Assembly: GCA_046546375.1 (NCBI GenBank)
Contig: JBKGXV010000008.1
Coordinates: 1-64,000 of the forward strand
Direction of reading: 5' to 3'
DNA from: JAEZKC01 sp046546375
Lineage (GTDB): Bacteria; Fibrobacterota; Chitinivibrionia; Chitinivibrionales; Chitinispirillaceae
DNA length: 64,000 nucleotides
Shown: positions 17,480 through 26,112 of the stretch, in pieces
Layout: each line of letters starts with the position of its first letter
Position numbering within the stretch: position 1 is the stretch's first letter
Position numbers and translations under genes: made by a program
The notes under the pieces: model-generated
Told to the model about the DNA's origin: nothing
Databases searched by the model: none
Seen by the model: the letters and a program-made list of their open reading frames with translations, nothing else

Positions 17480-18292
17480 ATGCTGGCTACAAAAACATAC
17501 GAGTATCTGGAATTCGATCGGATCGGTGTTCATCCCTCGATCGGAAATCACAGGCGGGTATCACCCTCCAAGGTTGCTCATTTGGAAAATGACATCCTCA
17601 GAAACGGACTTCTCGAACCGCTGGTGGTGTGGGAGCGATCACCGGGGGAATACTTTCTGGTGGGTGGTTTTCACAGGGCAGAGGCCATAGGAGAAATCCG
17701 AAAAAAGAATCCCGGGTATTTCGACAGGGTGGATGTGCGGGTTGTGGCCGGAGATCCTGATGAAATAAAAGCTTTGAATCTCAAACTTAATGCCGACCGC
17801 CTGGATACCAAAATCACCGATTATTTCGAAACAGTCGTGTACCTCAATAATGTCAACTGGTCCCCGGAGCGGATTGCGGAGTTTCTGGATAAGAGCATCT
17901 CCTGGATTGAGGAAATCATCAAGTATGCCCCCATGGTAAACAGTGAGATGCATACGAAGCTGGAAACGGGCGAGCTTTCCTGGTCGAGGGTCAAGGAGAT
18001 CATTCAGAGGACGCTTCAGGCGCCTCCCGGAAATGAAAAAGCCGTGATGGAGGAGGAGCTTTCAAAAAAGCAGTCAAGAGCGGTGAAACCTCTGACATTC
18101 AGATCAGTTCTGGGGCATTTCAACAAAGTGAAAAAGAACGATCCCGAAGTGACGTATACATTGGGACTTGATGAATTAACCTCTTTGGTCCGGGTGCTTC
18201 AGGGTAAAACCTATGGTGATGATGATCTGGAAACTGTGGAGAGTTTGTTCCCGGAGCTTATGAAGAAAGAAAAAACACCTCGGGGGAATTGA
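17480..18292 (+). CDS. ParB/Srx-like nuclease-domain protein
   Basis: From the ATG at 17480, preceded by AAAGGAG eight bases upstream, the protein has 270 residues. The first 100 follow the ParB N-terminal domain: an LEFDRIGVHP opening, NGLLEPLVVWE, and GGFHRAEAI in place of the usual GxRRxRA. A helix-turn-helix-like segment follows (WSPERIAEFLDKSISWIEEIIK), then a helical C-terminus. No parA is next to it and no parS-like site was found, so it is probably an orphan ParB-like regulator rather than the chromosome partitioning protein. An in-frame upstream ATG at 17438 has no ribosome-binding site. The last codons form part of its own terminator. Confidence 0.78.
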   Translation: MLATKTYEYLEFDRIGVHPSIGNHRRVSPSKVAHLENDILRNGLLEPLVVWERSPGEYFLVGGFHRAEAIGEIRKKNPGYFDRVDVRVVAGDPDEIKALNLKLNADRLDTKITDYFETVVYLNNVNWSPERIAEFLDKSISWIEEIIKYAPMVNSEMHTKLETGELSWSRVKEIIQRTLQAPPGNEKAVMEEELSKKQSRAVKPLTFRSVLGHFNKVKKNDPEVTYTLGLDELTSLVRVLQGKTYGDDDLETVESLFPELMKKEKTPRGN

Positions 18293-18308
18293 TCACCCGA
18301 GGTGTTTT
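18271..18308 (+). terminator. Terminator enclosing the stop codon
   Basis: CACCTCGGG (18276-18284) pairs perfectly with CCCGAGGTG (18296-18304), extended by A-T pairs, and is followed by TTTT. The stop codon at 18290-18292 lies in the loop. Confidence 0.85.
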
Positions 18309-18333
18309 ATAGTCACTATTCTGATTTGATCTG

Positions 18334-18366
18334 AAAAAAGGTGAGTAAGTGATACTCACCTTTTTC
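18334..18366. terminator. Bidirectional terminator
   Basis: An 8-bp perfect stem (GGTGAGTA with TACTCACC) closes a 5-base loop, with AAAAAA on the left and TTTTT on the right. It sits between convergent genes, 7 bases past the stop of the leftward secreted-protein gene, and can terminate both. Confidence 0.88.
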
Positions 18367-18372
18367 TGTGTG

Positions 18373-20412
18373 TTATCGCACAACTGTGGCACGTACAACT
18401 CTGGTGCCTTTTTCACCCTCAAGCCGCAGAAACATTACCTCGTTGTTCAGATCGCCGAAGCTGAGATTTTTTGTGCCGGGTGCCAGATAGCCGCTGCGGA
18501 TGACTCTGCCGTTAAGGTCCACAAGCGAGTAGGAGCTGTACTGGTGTGCTGCGGGCAGAACTGCTCTGAAACCGGTATTGGACGAGAGAATTCTCACACC
18601 TCTGAGCTCTGTTTTCGGTCTGTTGAAGGAAACAGGGGATGAGGGGTCCAGTTTGAGAACAAAGTAATCCACATTTTGGGGATCGTTGAAGCTGAGCTGT
18701 ATGCTGCGCTGACCTGCTTCCAGATAGACCGGATCGGAAAGGGATTCCATTGAATAGCTCTGCCATTGCTCCTCCTGCCCGTTGAAGGAAACGGTTCCTT
18801 CATTGGATCCGTCCACGGATACGTCAAAGGAAGCGCTGCCCAGTCCGCAGGCAACTCTAAAATCCAGAGTGTATTCACCGCTTCTGGGAATATCCACCTC
18901 GTAGGTGGTGGAATAGCCGCTTTCTATGTAGCCGATACTGCTGTAGTCACCATTGTCTTCCACAACGAGTTTGTCGCCGGTTTTACTGTCGAAATCCTCC
19001 GCTTCGACTTTTACTGAATCCACCTGAATAGTGTCGTTGAATGTGGCCGTCACGGTCTCGTCTGAATCGAGGGTGAGTGTCACGGTCTGTTCGTTTCCGG
19101 TAACACCGCCGCTCCACTCGCTGAATTCGCTTACACCTGGAGAGGGTTCCGCAGTAAGTGTAACTTCGGTGCCGTTGGTATAGGAGTTCTGGTCAGGGCT
19201 TTTGGTAACTGTGCCTGAACCCTCTATTTCGATGGTCAGTACGGACTGATCTGAGGGTAACTGGCTGAAAACGGGGGTGATGTCCTTGTCCGAATCCATG
19301 GTGACGGTAATGGTGGCATCGGAGCCGGAAGCATCACCGGACCAGTTTTCAAAGACATAACCGGTCTGGGGCTGGGCGCTGAGAGTTACCGAACTGCCTT
19401 CTGAATAGCTTGATTTTTCAGGGTCAACTGAAACAGAGCCGCCTTCCTCATCGGAAATGTTGAGGGAAAATCCACCGGAAGCCTCGCCGAAACATTTCAC
19501 ATCTTCCGAGGACAGTTCGGATTTGAGCGAGCTTATGGTTGATCCCCAGGAATTGTTGGGGCTTTTCTGAGTGATGGCGCATACGCCGTCTGAAATTCGT
19601 GCTTTCAGATTGTTCGCATCATCCCACGTTTCATCATGTCCGGTGCTTCCGCCACCCACACCGTAGCCGTCATCGGCTATGACGGGCTTTCCTGAGATGC
19701 TGCTTACTTCCTGCCAGGTGACATCGTTGTGCGAATCCATGCGGATTCGTTCACTGCCGGCCTCGGTACGGCCTCCGGAGGTGTGCATGAAAGAGAATCT
19801 GTCGATATCAAAAGAATTGATATATGTCTGCTGGTCATTGTTCCAGGGGGAAATATCCAGGGAAAAGAGTGCGTTGGGCAGATGGCTTTGAACAATATCC
19901 ATAAGCTCGTTCATGTAGTCGGAGGCATCGCTGAAACTCAATTGTACAGACTGATCACCGGAGAAATACTGATAATAATCAGGTTCCATAAGCCAGATAC
20001 ACGGTTTTTCGGTACCGTAGTGGTTGGCGATTCCTGAGGCGTAGCTTTCATACACGCTTTTTACCTGCTCGAAGTTGTCTTTGAGCCAGGCTGCGCCTTC
20101 CGCATCGAGCCCTCCGCCAACGTCGGCATCACCCAGACCGGATGTTTTGGCGATTATGTAGGCGTAAAACACAGCAGTTTTGTCGTTGCTGCTGCAGAAA
20201 GAGGCCATGTCTCCATGCCAGTACTGGTTGAAAGAATCGTCATTGAGCCAGATAGTGACATAGTCCACTTCCTGGGCAACGCCTGAACTCTGGTTTTCGT
20301 TCAGGTAGTCCCAGTCAGTTCCGAAGTTGAATTCACAGGAGCCGAAATCTCCAAAGATGGTGGAAATGGTGAATAAAAGAGTTACTGCAGCTAAAAATAG
20401 CTTTTTCGACAT
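18373..20412 (-). CDS. Modular secreted protein, probable carbohydrate-active enzyme
   Basis: The 679-residue protein has a signal peptide (residues 1-20). Residues of about 22-310 look like a TIM-barrel glycoside-hydrolase-type domain, with acidic sites in WLMEPDYY (E143) and SLDISPWN (D186) and PVIADDGYG near the end; the family cannot be named. Two InlB B-like repeats follow (about 315-385 and 391-460), each with a GxVxxxP...Y..GxxVTLxAxP...FxxWSG pattern. Residues 468-595 form a CBM6/CBM35-like carbohydrate-binding module (VKVEAEDFDS ... NVDYFVLKLD). The last 80 residues (FRAVLPAAHQYSSYSLVDLNG onward) resemble C-terminal sorting domains of secreted Bacteroidota/Fibrobacterota proteins. 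It stands alone, with a terminator at 18334-18366. Confidence 0.8.
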   Translation of the reverse strand: MSKKLFLAAVTLLFTISTIFGDFGSCEFNFGTDWDYLNENQSSGVAQEVDYVTIWLNDDSFNQYWHGDMASFCSSNDKTAVFYAYIIAKTSGLGDADVGGGLDAEGAAWLKDNFEQVKSVYESYASGIANHYGTEKPCIWLMEPDYYQYFSGDQSVQLSFSDASDYMNELMDIVQSHLPNALFSLDISPWNNDQQTYINSFDIDRFSFMHTSGGRTEAGSERIRMDSHNDVTWQEVSSISGKPVIADDGYGVGGGSTGHDETWDDANNLKARISDGVCAITQKSPNNSWGSTISSLKSELSSEDVKCFGEASGGFSLNISDEEGGSVSVDPEKSSYSEGSSVTLSAQPQTGYVFENWSGDASGSDATITVTMDSDKDITPVFSQLPSDQSVLTIEIEGSGTVTKSPDQNSYTNGTEVTLTAEPSPGVSEFSEWSGGVTGNEQTVTLTLDSDETVTATFNDTIQVDSVKVEAEDFDSKTGDKLVVEDNGDYSSIGYIESGYSTTYEVDIPRSGEYTLDFRVACGLGSASFDVSVDGSNEGTVSFNGQEEQWQSYSMESLSDPVYLEAGQRSIQLSFNDPQNVDYFVLKLDPSSPVSFNRPKTELRGVRILSSNTGFRAVLPAAHQYSSYSLVDLNGRVIRSGYLAPGTKNLSFGDLNNEVMFLRLEGEKGTRVVRATVVR

Positions 20413-20719
20413 AAAATACTCCGTAAGGGTTTATGTTAGAAGGTATTGCTGAAAATGCTACTCTAAATTTTCAATCTGGTGCTGCACTTATATCTCAACA
20501 TCTATTGCCATAACTGCAAGTAGATAGCAAAATAACATGGACTGAACTGGGTTTTATGCCGCGCATGGTTATAATTTGGTGACCATTACTCTTTTTTCAG
20601 TTCACCTGTCGGGTAAAGTTTTTCCTCTGAATTCAACAAGTTTGGCAGGACACTATGTATTTTTCATGTTCTGGTTCTGAATGATTTTCTGTTTCGAGCC
20701 GTTTTCAGAAAGGTGTCAG
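20413..20719. other. Divergent intergenic region upstream of trpE
   Basis: About 300 bases separate the secreted-protein gene and trpE. I looked for a Trp-rich leader peptide with an attenuator hairpin and for a near-consensus promoter and found neither. The region is AT-rich in its left half and must hold promoters for both genes. Confidence 0.4.
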
Positions 20720-22192
20720 GTGCTAATTCCTTCACTTGAAAAAGTGGAAAAAGCCGCGGTTGAAGCGAATGTGATCCCGGTGTATAAATCCGTGCTGGCC
20801 GATACAGAGACTCCCGTCTCGGTATGGATGAAGCTTTTCCAAAATGAAAAGTACAATTTTCTTCTGGAAAGTGTTACCGGGGGGGATACGGTAGCCCGGT
20901 ACTCTTTTATAGGTGGAGATCCGTATATCACATTCAAGGCAGATGGTGAAAAGTGGTGGATGCAGGGGGCTCGGACCGAAAAAGGAACAGGTGATCCAGT
21001 AGACGCTTTCAGATCGCTTCTATCCGGTTACAAACCCCTGCATCTGAAAGGAATGCCAAGGTTCTGCGGGGGTGCGGTCGGTTATTTTTCCTATGATTCC
21101 ATACGTCTGAGAGAAAACATCCCCGATAACAATCCCAAAGAAGACCCTCTGCATGACTGTTTTTTCGCACTGTACCGCAATCTGATTGCTTTTGACAATC
21201 GCGAACATCGCCTGCTGCTCATATCAAACATCATCCTTGACGAAAAAAGAACTGTGAAAGAGCAGTACAGTGAGGCCCGCGAGTCTATTGCACTAATGGA
21301 GGATAATCTGACCCGCAGACTTCCCTCCCCCGGGATAACTGTCGACTCCAGTGCCGCCGTGAACTCCAATTTCGAGAAAAAGGAGTACGAGAAAGCGGTT
21401 GAAAAGTGCAAGGAGTACATAAAGGCAGGTGATATTTTCCAGGTTGTGCTCTCACAGAGATTCCAGATTGAAGTGGATACCGATCCGTTCGACCTTTACC
21501 GGATTCTGCGTGTGGTGAATCCCTCTCCTTATATGTATTATCTTTCCCTGGATGATACATCTGTGATCGGTGCCTCTCCTGAGATGCTGGTGAGAGTCGA
21601 GAATGGAGAGGTTGAGAACAGGCCTATAGCGGGTACCCGCAAGAGAGGAAAAACAGATGCTGAGGATGAAAAGCTCATCAAGGATCTGAAGTCAGACCCC
21701 AAGGAGGTTGCCGAACATGTGATGCTTGTTGACCTGGGAAGAAACGATGTGGGCAGGGTAAGTGAGTATGGTTCGGTAAGTGTGAAAAACATGATGCATA
21801 TGGAAAAGTATTCACATGTGATTCACATGGTGACCGATGTGAAAGGAAAACTCAAAGACGGTTATGACGGGTTTGATGCTCTCTTTTCCTGTTTTCCCGC
21901 AGGTACTCTTTCCGGGGCACCGAAAATACGGGCAATGGAAATCATAGATGAGCTGGAGCCGGTAAGGCGGGGGCTTTACGGAGGGACTCTGGGGTACATT
22001 GATTTTTCAGGAAATATGGACACCTGCATTGTCATACGTACCATAATATACCATAAGGGCGTTGCTTCCATACAGGCGGGTGCCGGCCTGGTTGCGGATT
22101 CAGTGCCGGAGAAAGAGTATCAGGAAACGGTGCACAAGGCTTCCGCATTGTTTTCCGCCATTCAGAGAGCCGGAGAGATAATCGGGGCGTAA
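20720..22192 (+). CDS. trpE: Anthranilate synthase component I
   Basis: The protein makes anthranilate from chorismate with ammonia supplied by TrpG. It has the TrpE layout: an N-terminal feedback domain with LLESVTGGDTVARYSFIG (the LLES element that binds tryptophan), then the chorismate-binding domain with GDIFQVVLSQRF, PSPYMYYL, ENRPIAGTRKRG, VDLGRNDVGRV, FPAGTLSGAPKIRAMEII and QAGAGLVADSVPEKEY. I chose the GTG at 20720 (490 residues) because AGAAAGG lies six bases upstream and the family begins here (LIPSLEKVEKAA). The in-frame ATG at 20681 adds 13 residues and lacks a ribosome-binding site. Confidence 0.95.
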   Translation: MLIPSLEKVEKAAVEANVIPVYKSVLADTETPVSVWMKLFQNEKYNFLLESVTGGDTVARYSFIGGDPYITFKADGEKWWMQGARTEKGTGDPVDAFRSLLSGYKPLHLKGMPRFCGGAVGYFSYDSIRLRENIPDNNPKEDPLHDCFFALYRNLIAFDNREHRLLLISNIILDEKRTVKEQYSEARESIALMEDNLTRRLPSPGITVDSSAAVNSNFEKKEYEKAVEKCKEYIKAGDIFQVVLSQRFQIEVDTDPFDLYRILRVVNPSPYMYYLSLDDTSVIGASPEMLVRVENGEVENRPIAGTRKRGKTDAEDEKLIKDLKSDPKEVAEHVMLVDLGRNDVGRVSEYGSVSVKNMMHMEKYSHVIHMVTDVKGKLKDGYDGFDALFSCFPAGTLSGAPKIRAMEIIDELEPVRRGLYGGTLGYIDFSGNMDTCIVIRTIIYHKGVASIQAGAGLVADSVPEKEYQETVHKASALFSAIQRAGEIIGA

Positions 22193-22208
22193 GCCTTGTG
22201 GTGAGAAA

Positions 22209-22246
22209 TCATACTTCGACTCCGAGGACTGCGCTCAGTATGAGCG
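22209..22246. repeat. REP-like palindromic element between trpE and trpG
   Basis: TCATACT (22209-22215) is the inverted copy of AGTATGA (22237-22243). Within it, CGCTCA-GTA-TGAGCG (22232-22246) forms a 6-bp hairpin, and TTCGACTCCG lies between. The CTTCGACTCCG and CGCTCAG pieces resemble short palindromes scattered through many bacterial genomes. Only one copy was noticed in this window. Confidence 0.45.
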
Positions 22247-22283
22247 GGCCGGTCCTGAGGAAACGGTAAACGGATAACTGAAA

Positions 22284-22895
22284 ATGCTTTTGATAATAGA
22301 CAATTACGATTCATTCACGTACAATCTGGTCCAGTATTTCGGGGAGATCTTTTCCGGTACGATAGAAGTGTACCGGAATGATGCGCTCACGGTTGAGCAG
22401 ATTGAGCAGAAGGATCCGGAGGCCATAGTGATTTCTCCGGGACCATGTACCCCCAAAGAGGCGGGTGTTTCTGTTGAGGTCATAAGAAGGCTGGGGGCAC
22501 GCATACCCGTTCTCGGCGTATGCCTGGGGCATCAGTCTATAGGATATGCGTTCGGGGGCAAGGTGATACGGGCTCCTTATCTCATGCATGGAAAAGTTTC
22601 CCCCATTCGTCACAAGGGAATGGATATTTACAAAGGTATACCCGATCCATTTACGGCAACCAGGTATCACAGTCTCATTGTAGAAAAAGAGACCTGCCCC
22701 GACTGTCTTGAGATCACCTCCAGTACCGAGGATGGTCTGATTATGGGGCTGCGGCATAAAAAGTACCCCGTATACGGAATCCAGTATCACCCCGAATCAA
22801 TTCTTACTCAGTACGGAAAACAGCATTTGAGCAATTTTTTATCTCTTGCCGGAATGCGGATTTGTGAAAGGTCGGTTGATGAATCATATTCTTGA
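22284..22895 (+). CDS. trpG: Anthranilate synthase component II (glutamine amidotransferase)
   Basis: The 203-residue protein is a class I glutamine amidotransferase that supplies ammonia to TrpE. It has the opening LLIIDNYDSFTYNLVQYF, the oxyanion strand SPGPCTPKEAG, the nucleophile GVCLGHQSIG, and the catalytic HPES in GIQYHPESILTQ. Length is that of the free TrpG subunit; it is not fused to TrpD. It overlaps trpC by 17 bases, which implies coupled translation. Confidence 0.95.
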   Translation: MLLIIDNYDSFTYNLVQYFGEIFSGTIEVYRNDALTVEQIEQKDPEAIVISPGPCTPKEAGVSVEVIRRLGARIPVLGVCLGHQSIGYAFGGKVIRAPYLMHGKVSPIRHKGMDIYKGIPDPFTATRYHSLIVEKETCPDCLEITSSTEDGLIMGLRHKKYPVYGIQYHPESILTQYGKQHLSNFLSLAGMRICERSVDESYS

Positions 22896-23655
22896 TATCA
22901 TTCTGGAGCAGAAAAAGTCGGAAGTCCGCGTGCTCAGGGAAAGAAAAAGCTTTTTGCATCAAAGAACGGATGCAAAACGATCATTTATCGAAGCTTTGGA
23001 CAGAAGACCGCAACTGGTTATTATTGCGGAGGTGAAAAAAGCTTCGCCTTCCAAAGGCGTGATTCAGGCTGATTTCGATCCGGTGAGAATCGCAAAAGAG
23101 TATCAGCAGTCGGGAGCAGGAGCTGTTTCGGTTCTGACTGATGAAAAGTTTTTCCAGGGAAGTATCGATTATCTGGTGTCTGTCAGGGAAAGCGTGTCAC
23201 TTCCCGTGCTGCGCAAGGATTTCATAATAGATGAACTGCAGGTGATGCAGGCAGCTTCAGTCAATGCGGATGCCATGCTTCTCATAGCGGCGGCTCTCTC
23301 AGATGAGCAGTTGAAGGATCTGTACCAGGCAGCTCTTGAACTTGATCTTGATCCCCTTGTCGAGATACATGACGGTCATGAACTTGACAGAGTTATGAAG
23401 CTCGAACCCGGAATCGTTGGAATCAACAATCGGGATCTGACCACCTTCAAAACAGATATCACTGCATCTCTTGAACTGGTGAAGCATATTCCTTCTGAGG
23501 TGACGGTGGTTTCAGAAAGCGGTATTGAAAACGGCTCTCAAGCCGGAAAACTGGCGGACGCGGGAATACGGGCGCTTCTGGTCGGAGAATCTCTCATGCG
23601 GTCCTCTGATGTGAAGCAGCTGGTGGGTGAGCTGAGTCTGCGGGAAACGGAGTAG
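22879..23655 (+). CDS. trpC: Indole-3-glycerol-phosphate synthase
   Basis: From the ATG at 22879 (GAAAGG seven bases upstream) the protein has 258 residues. It closes the indole ring of indole-3-glycerol phosphate from CdRP. Family motifs are all present: ILDIILEQKKSEV, IIAEVKKASPSKGVI with the catalytic lysine and SPSKG loop, GAGAVSVLTDEKFFQGS, LPVLRKDFIIDELQV, GINNRDLTTF, and VSESGIENG. An upstream in-frame TTG (22846) is rejected for lack of a ribosome-binding site. It lies between trpG and trpF in one operon. Confidence 0.95.
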   Translation: MNHILDIILEQKKSEVRVLRERKSFLHQRTDAKRSFIEALDRRPQLVIIAEVKKASPSKGVIQADFDPVRIAKEYQQSGAGAVSVLTDEKFFQGSIDYLVSVRESVSLPVLRKDFIIDELQVMQAASVNADAMLLIAAALSDEQLKDLYQAALELDLDPLVEIHDGHELDRVMKLEPGIVGINNRDLTTFKTDITASLELVKHIPSEVTVVSESGIENGSQAGKLADAGIRALLVGESLMRSSDVKQLVGELSLRETE

Positions 23656-23658
23656 CAA

Positions 23659-24288
23659 ATGTCGATCAGAATCAAAATCTGTGGGATCACCCGTTATGAA
23701 GATGCCCGCATTGCGGCAAATCTGGGTGTGGATGCCCTGGGTTTCATTTTTCATCCCAAGAGTCCCCGCTGTATCAGTCCCGAAGCTGTTTCTGAAATAA
23801 CCGGAAAACTTCCACCCTTCGTTTCCAAAGTGGGGGTCTTCGTGAATGAAGAACCGAAGCGTGTGATGGAGGTGGTCAGGACCGCGGGATTGGATACTGT
23901 GCAGCTTCATGGAGATGAAACTCCGGAGTACTGCGGCGAAATCACCGTTCCGATCATCAAGGCATTTTCAATTGATTCCGGTTCTGATCTTTCCAGGCTT
24001 TGCTCTTACAATGTGAGCGGTTTCCTTTTGGATACCTGGAGTTCGGACAGACGTGGGGGAACCGGCATGACTTTCGACTGGGCAGTTGCGGTAAATGCCT
24101 GCACCCGCTACAGGAATGTGATTCTGGCAGGGGGGCTGGGGCCCTCGAATATTCTGGAAGCGATCGAAACGGTCCGCCCTTTTGCCGTGGATGTCAACAG
24201 CGGTGTCGAGATCAGTCCCGGAGTGAAAAATCCCCACAAAATGAGAGAGCTTCTATCCATTGTGAAAAACTGGAAGAACCGTTTGTAG
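23659..24288 (+). CDS. trpF: Phosphoribosylanthranilate isomerase
   Basis: The 209-residue TIM-barrel enzyme isomerises phosphoribosylanthranilate to CdRP. It opens with IKICGITRYEDA (the catalytic cysteine in KICG), followed by GVDALGFIFHPKSPRCI, VGVFVNE, VQLHGDE, LLDTWSSDRRGGTG, ILAGGLGPSNI and AVDVNSGVEISPGVKNPHKM. It starts three bases after trpC. The trpD, trpB and trpA genes are not present at this locus. Confidence 0.95.
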   Translation: MSIRIKICGITRYEDARIAANLGVDALGFIFHPKSPRCISPEAVSEITGKLPPFVSKVGVFVNEEPKRVMEVVRTAGLDTVQLHGDETPEYCGEITVPIIKAFSIDSGSDLSRLCSYNVSGFLLDTWSSDRRGGTGMTFDWAVAVNACTRYRNVILAGGLGPSNILEAIETVRPFAVDVNSGVEISPGVKNPHKMRELLSIVKNWKNRL

Positions 24289-24396
24289 GGTGTTTTACAT
24301 TCAGGATTCAATGTCAGCCGTTTGTTCCTTTTAGTATACTTTAGCTGAGTGTTTCCGTTCCGTTTAGAACTTTGTTTCACCTCTTTGAGAGTTTTT

Positions 24397-25545
24397 ATGA
24401 ATGACAACTCCTTTTCGCTTTACATCCATATTCCGTTCTGTGTGAAGAAGTGCAATTACTGCGATTTCTACTCCATTCCGTTTGAGCAGTCGCTTGCCAG
24501 GCAGTACGTCGAGGCGCTGGGGAAAGAGTGGGATATGATGCAGCGTCGCATGTCTCTTCAGAGCCGCACTCTGCGGACTGTCTATATTGGTGGCGGGACT
24601 CCATCTCTGCTTGATGCCGAACTCTGGGGGCGCCTTCAGAAAGTTCTGTTTTCAAAGCTTGACACCACGGAGGTCGAGGAGTGGTCGGTGGAATGCAATC
24701 CGGATTCGTTTTCTTTGAAAAAAGGGTATATGTATGCGGATACCGGCGTGACGCGTTTGACTTTCGGTGTGCAGTCGCTCGCTCAGAAGGAACTCTCGGT
24801 ATGCGGACGGGTCCACAGTGCTCAGCGGGCACTTGAGATTCTGAATGATACCCGGCTTTCGCAGTGGTTCAGGTCGGTCAGCGCCGATCTGATCTATTCT
24901 CTTCCGGGGCAGACGGCAAAGACTCTGGAGAAAACTGTTGCCGCAATTCTTTCTGCTCCTGCTGTGAAGCATCTTTCCGCATACGAGTTGACCATCGGAG
25001 AAAATACTCCCTTCGGCAGGCATCGTAAACGACTTCCGGTACCCTCAGAAGAACAGTCGGTGAAGATGTACGAGCTGATAGGAACCTGCTGCAGGGAAAA
25101 AGGCATGCACCAATATGAGATATCAAATTACGCTTTCGATGGTCACGAATCTCTTCACAACAAGGCTTACTGGTCTCACAAACCCTATCTGGGTCTGGGC
25201 TGTTCTGCTCATTCCTACTTTCATCCCAAGCGCTGGAGCAATGTTGCGGATATGGAAAAGTATATGCACCTGCTTTCCTCTGAAAAGCTTCCTCTTGATT
25301 TCGAAGAAACAATTACTTCCCGCGAGATGGCCGGGGAGATGCTGTTTTTGGGTCTTCGCAATGCCGGGGGGGTGGATGAAGAGGACTTCGCAAAGAGAAC
25401 CGGCATGAGTTTGTACGGGGAGGGCAGGGCTGAGAAGCTTGACCATTTCAGAGAAGGCGGGCTTCTTGAGAAGTACGGAAGCAGATGGAAGCCGACCTCC
25501 AGGGGAATGCTTCTTTCGGAGATGATGGTGAGAGAGCTGATGTAG
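24397..25545 (+). CDS. hemW: HemW-like radical SAM protein (coproporphyrinogen III oxidase-like)
   Basis: From the ATG at 24397 the protein has 382 residues. The radical SAM cluster motif is C15-x3-C19-x2-C22 in IPFCVKKCNYCDF, followed by IYIGGGTPSLLD, VECNPDSF and GVQSLAQKELSVCGRVHS. The rest matches HemW (ISNYAFDGHESLHNKAYW, GLGCSAHSY) rather than the oxygen-independent oxidase HemN. HemW is thought to be a heme chaperone. A GTG at 24349 would add 16 residues and has a poorer context. The downstream SUI1 gene starts 29 bases later, suggesting co-transcription. Confidence 0.88.
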   Translation: MNDNSFSLYIHIPFCVKKCNYCDFYSIPFEQSLARQYVEALGKEWDMMQRRMSLQSRTLRTVYIGGGTPSLLDAELWGRLQKVLFSKLDTTEVEEWSVECNPDSFSLKKGYMYADTGVTRLTFGVQSLAQKELSVCGRVHSAQRALEILNDTRLSQWFRSVSADLIYSLPGQTAKTLEKTVAAILSAPAVKHLSAYELTIGENTPFGRHRKRLPVPSEEQSVKMYELIGTCCREKGMHQYEISNYAFDGHESLHNKAYWSHKPYLGLGCSAHSYFHPKRWSNVADMEKYMHLLSSEKLPLDFEETITSREMAGEMLFLGLRNAGGVDEEDFAKRTGMSLYGEGRAEKLDHFREGGLLEKYGSRWKPTSRGMLLSEMMVRELM

Positions 25546-25574
25546 AAAGAAACATTAAGAAAAGTGAGGTGGTC

Positions 25575-25934
25575 ATGTCTAAAGATTCAGAACTGGTATA
25601 TTCAACCGATCCCGAAAAAAACAAAAGGTGTGAAAAGTGCAGAAAACTTCTCTCCGACTGCAGATGTGGAGAGGAGGCTTCAGTGGATATTTCCCAACTA
25701 CGATTTGTGCTGCGTCTTGAGCGGGCCCACAGGGGGGGCAAGGATGTGACGGTCATAGACAGGCTGCCGCCTTCGGAGTCCTTTCTCAAGGATCTCTCCA
25801 AGAAGCTTAAAAAACGCTGCGGAGCGGGGGGAACCTACAAGATCAGTGAGGGTAAGGGGATAATAGAGATTCAGGGGGATAAAAGAGAAAAGGTTCAAAA
25901 GGAGCTTGAGAAGATGGGGATAAGTAAAAAATAG
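25575..25934 (+). CDS. yciH: SUI1/YciH-family translation factor-like protein
   Basis: From the ATG at 25575 (GAGGT just upstream) the protein has 119 residues. Cys19, Cys22, Cys29 and Cys31 form a possible zinc knuckle at the N-terminus. The SUI1 domain follows, with RGGKDVTVIDRLP, KKLKKRCGAGGTYK and IIEIQGDKREKVQKELEKMG, close to the bacterial eIF1-like YciH. Such proteins bind the 30S subunit and influence start-site fidelity. Thirty extra in-frame residues upstream overlap hemW and are not part of the family. Confidence 0.88.
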   Translation: MSKDSELVYSTDPEKNKRCEKCRKLLSDCRCGEEASVDISQLRFVLRLERAHRGGKDVTVIDRLPPSESFLKDLSKKLKKRCGAGGTYKISEGKGIIEIQGDKREKVQKELEKMGISKK

Positions 25935-25967
25935 CTGTGGTGGTCTCTCCACACCTTTTCTAAGTCA

Positions 25968-25996
25968 TTGATTTCCCGGTGAAACTGCGATATAAT
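25968..25996 (+). promoter_or_regulatory. Sigma-70-type promoter
   Basis: TTGATT (25968-25973) and a perfect TATAAT (25991-25996) are 17 bases apart. Transcription should begin near 26003. A T-run at 26050-26056 could end a short transcript; otherwise the RNA would run on through a 200-base leader to the exported coiled-coil gene. Confidence 0.65.
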
Positions 25997-26112
25997 GGAG
26001 AATGTGTGTGGGGTGTCGGGGCAAAAAGTTGTGGTGGTTTCACCCTGCATTTTTTTCGTGTCCGATATGCCCGGGATGCATAAGTTCCTGATTTCAAAAG
26101 AGGTTTCGGGTT

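Noticed and set aside
20642..20660. Possible second sigma-54 promoter upstream of trpE (TTTGGCAGGACACTATGTA)
   Set aside because: The GG of the -24 element is present but the essential GC of the -12 element is missing (TATG at that spacing).
26027..26056. Intrinsic terminator at the T-run after the 25968 promoter
   Set aside because: Only a 4-bp stem (GGTG-GTTT-CACC) precedes the seven Ts, so it is not called as a terminator, only mentioned as a possible end.
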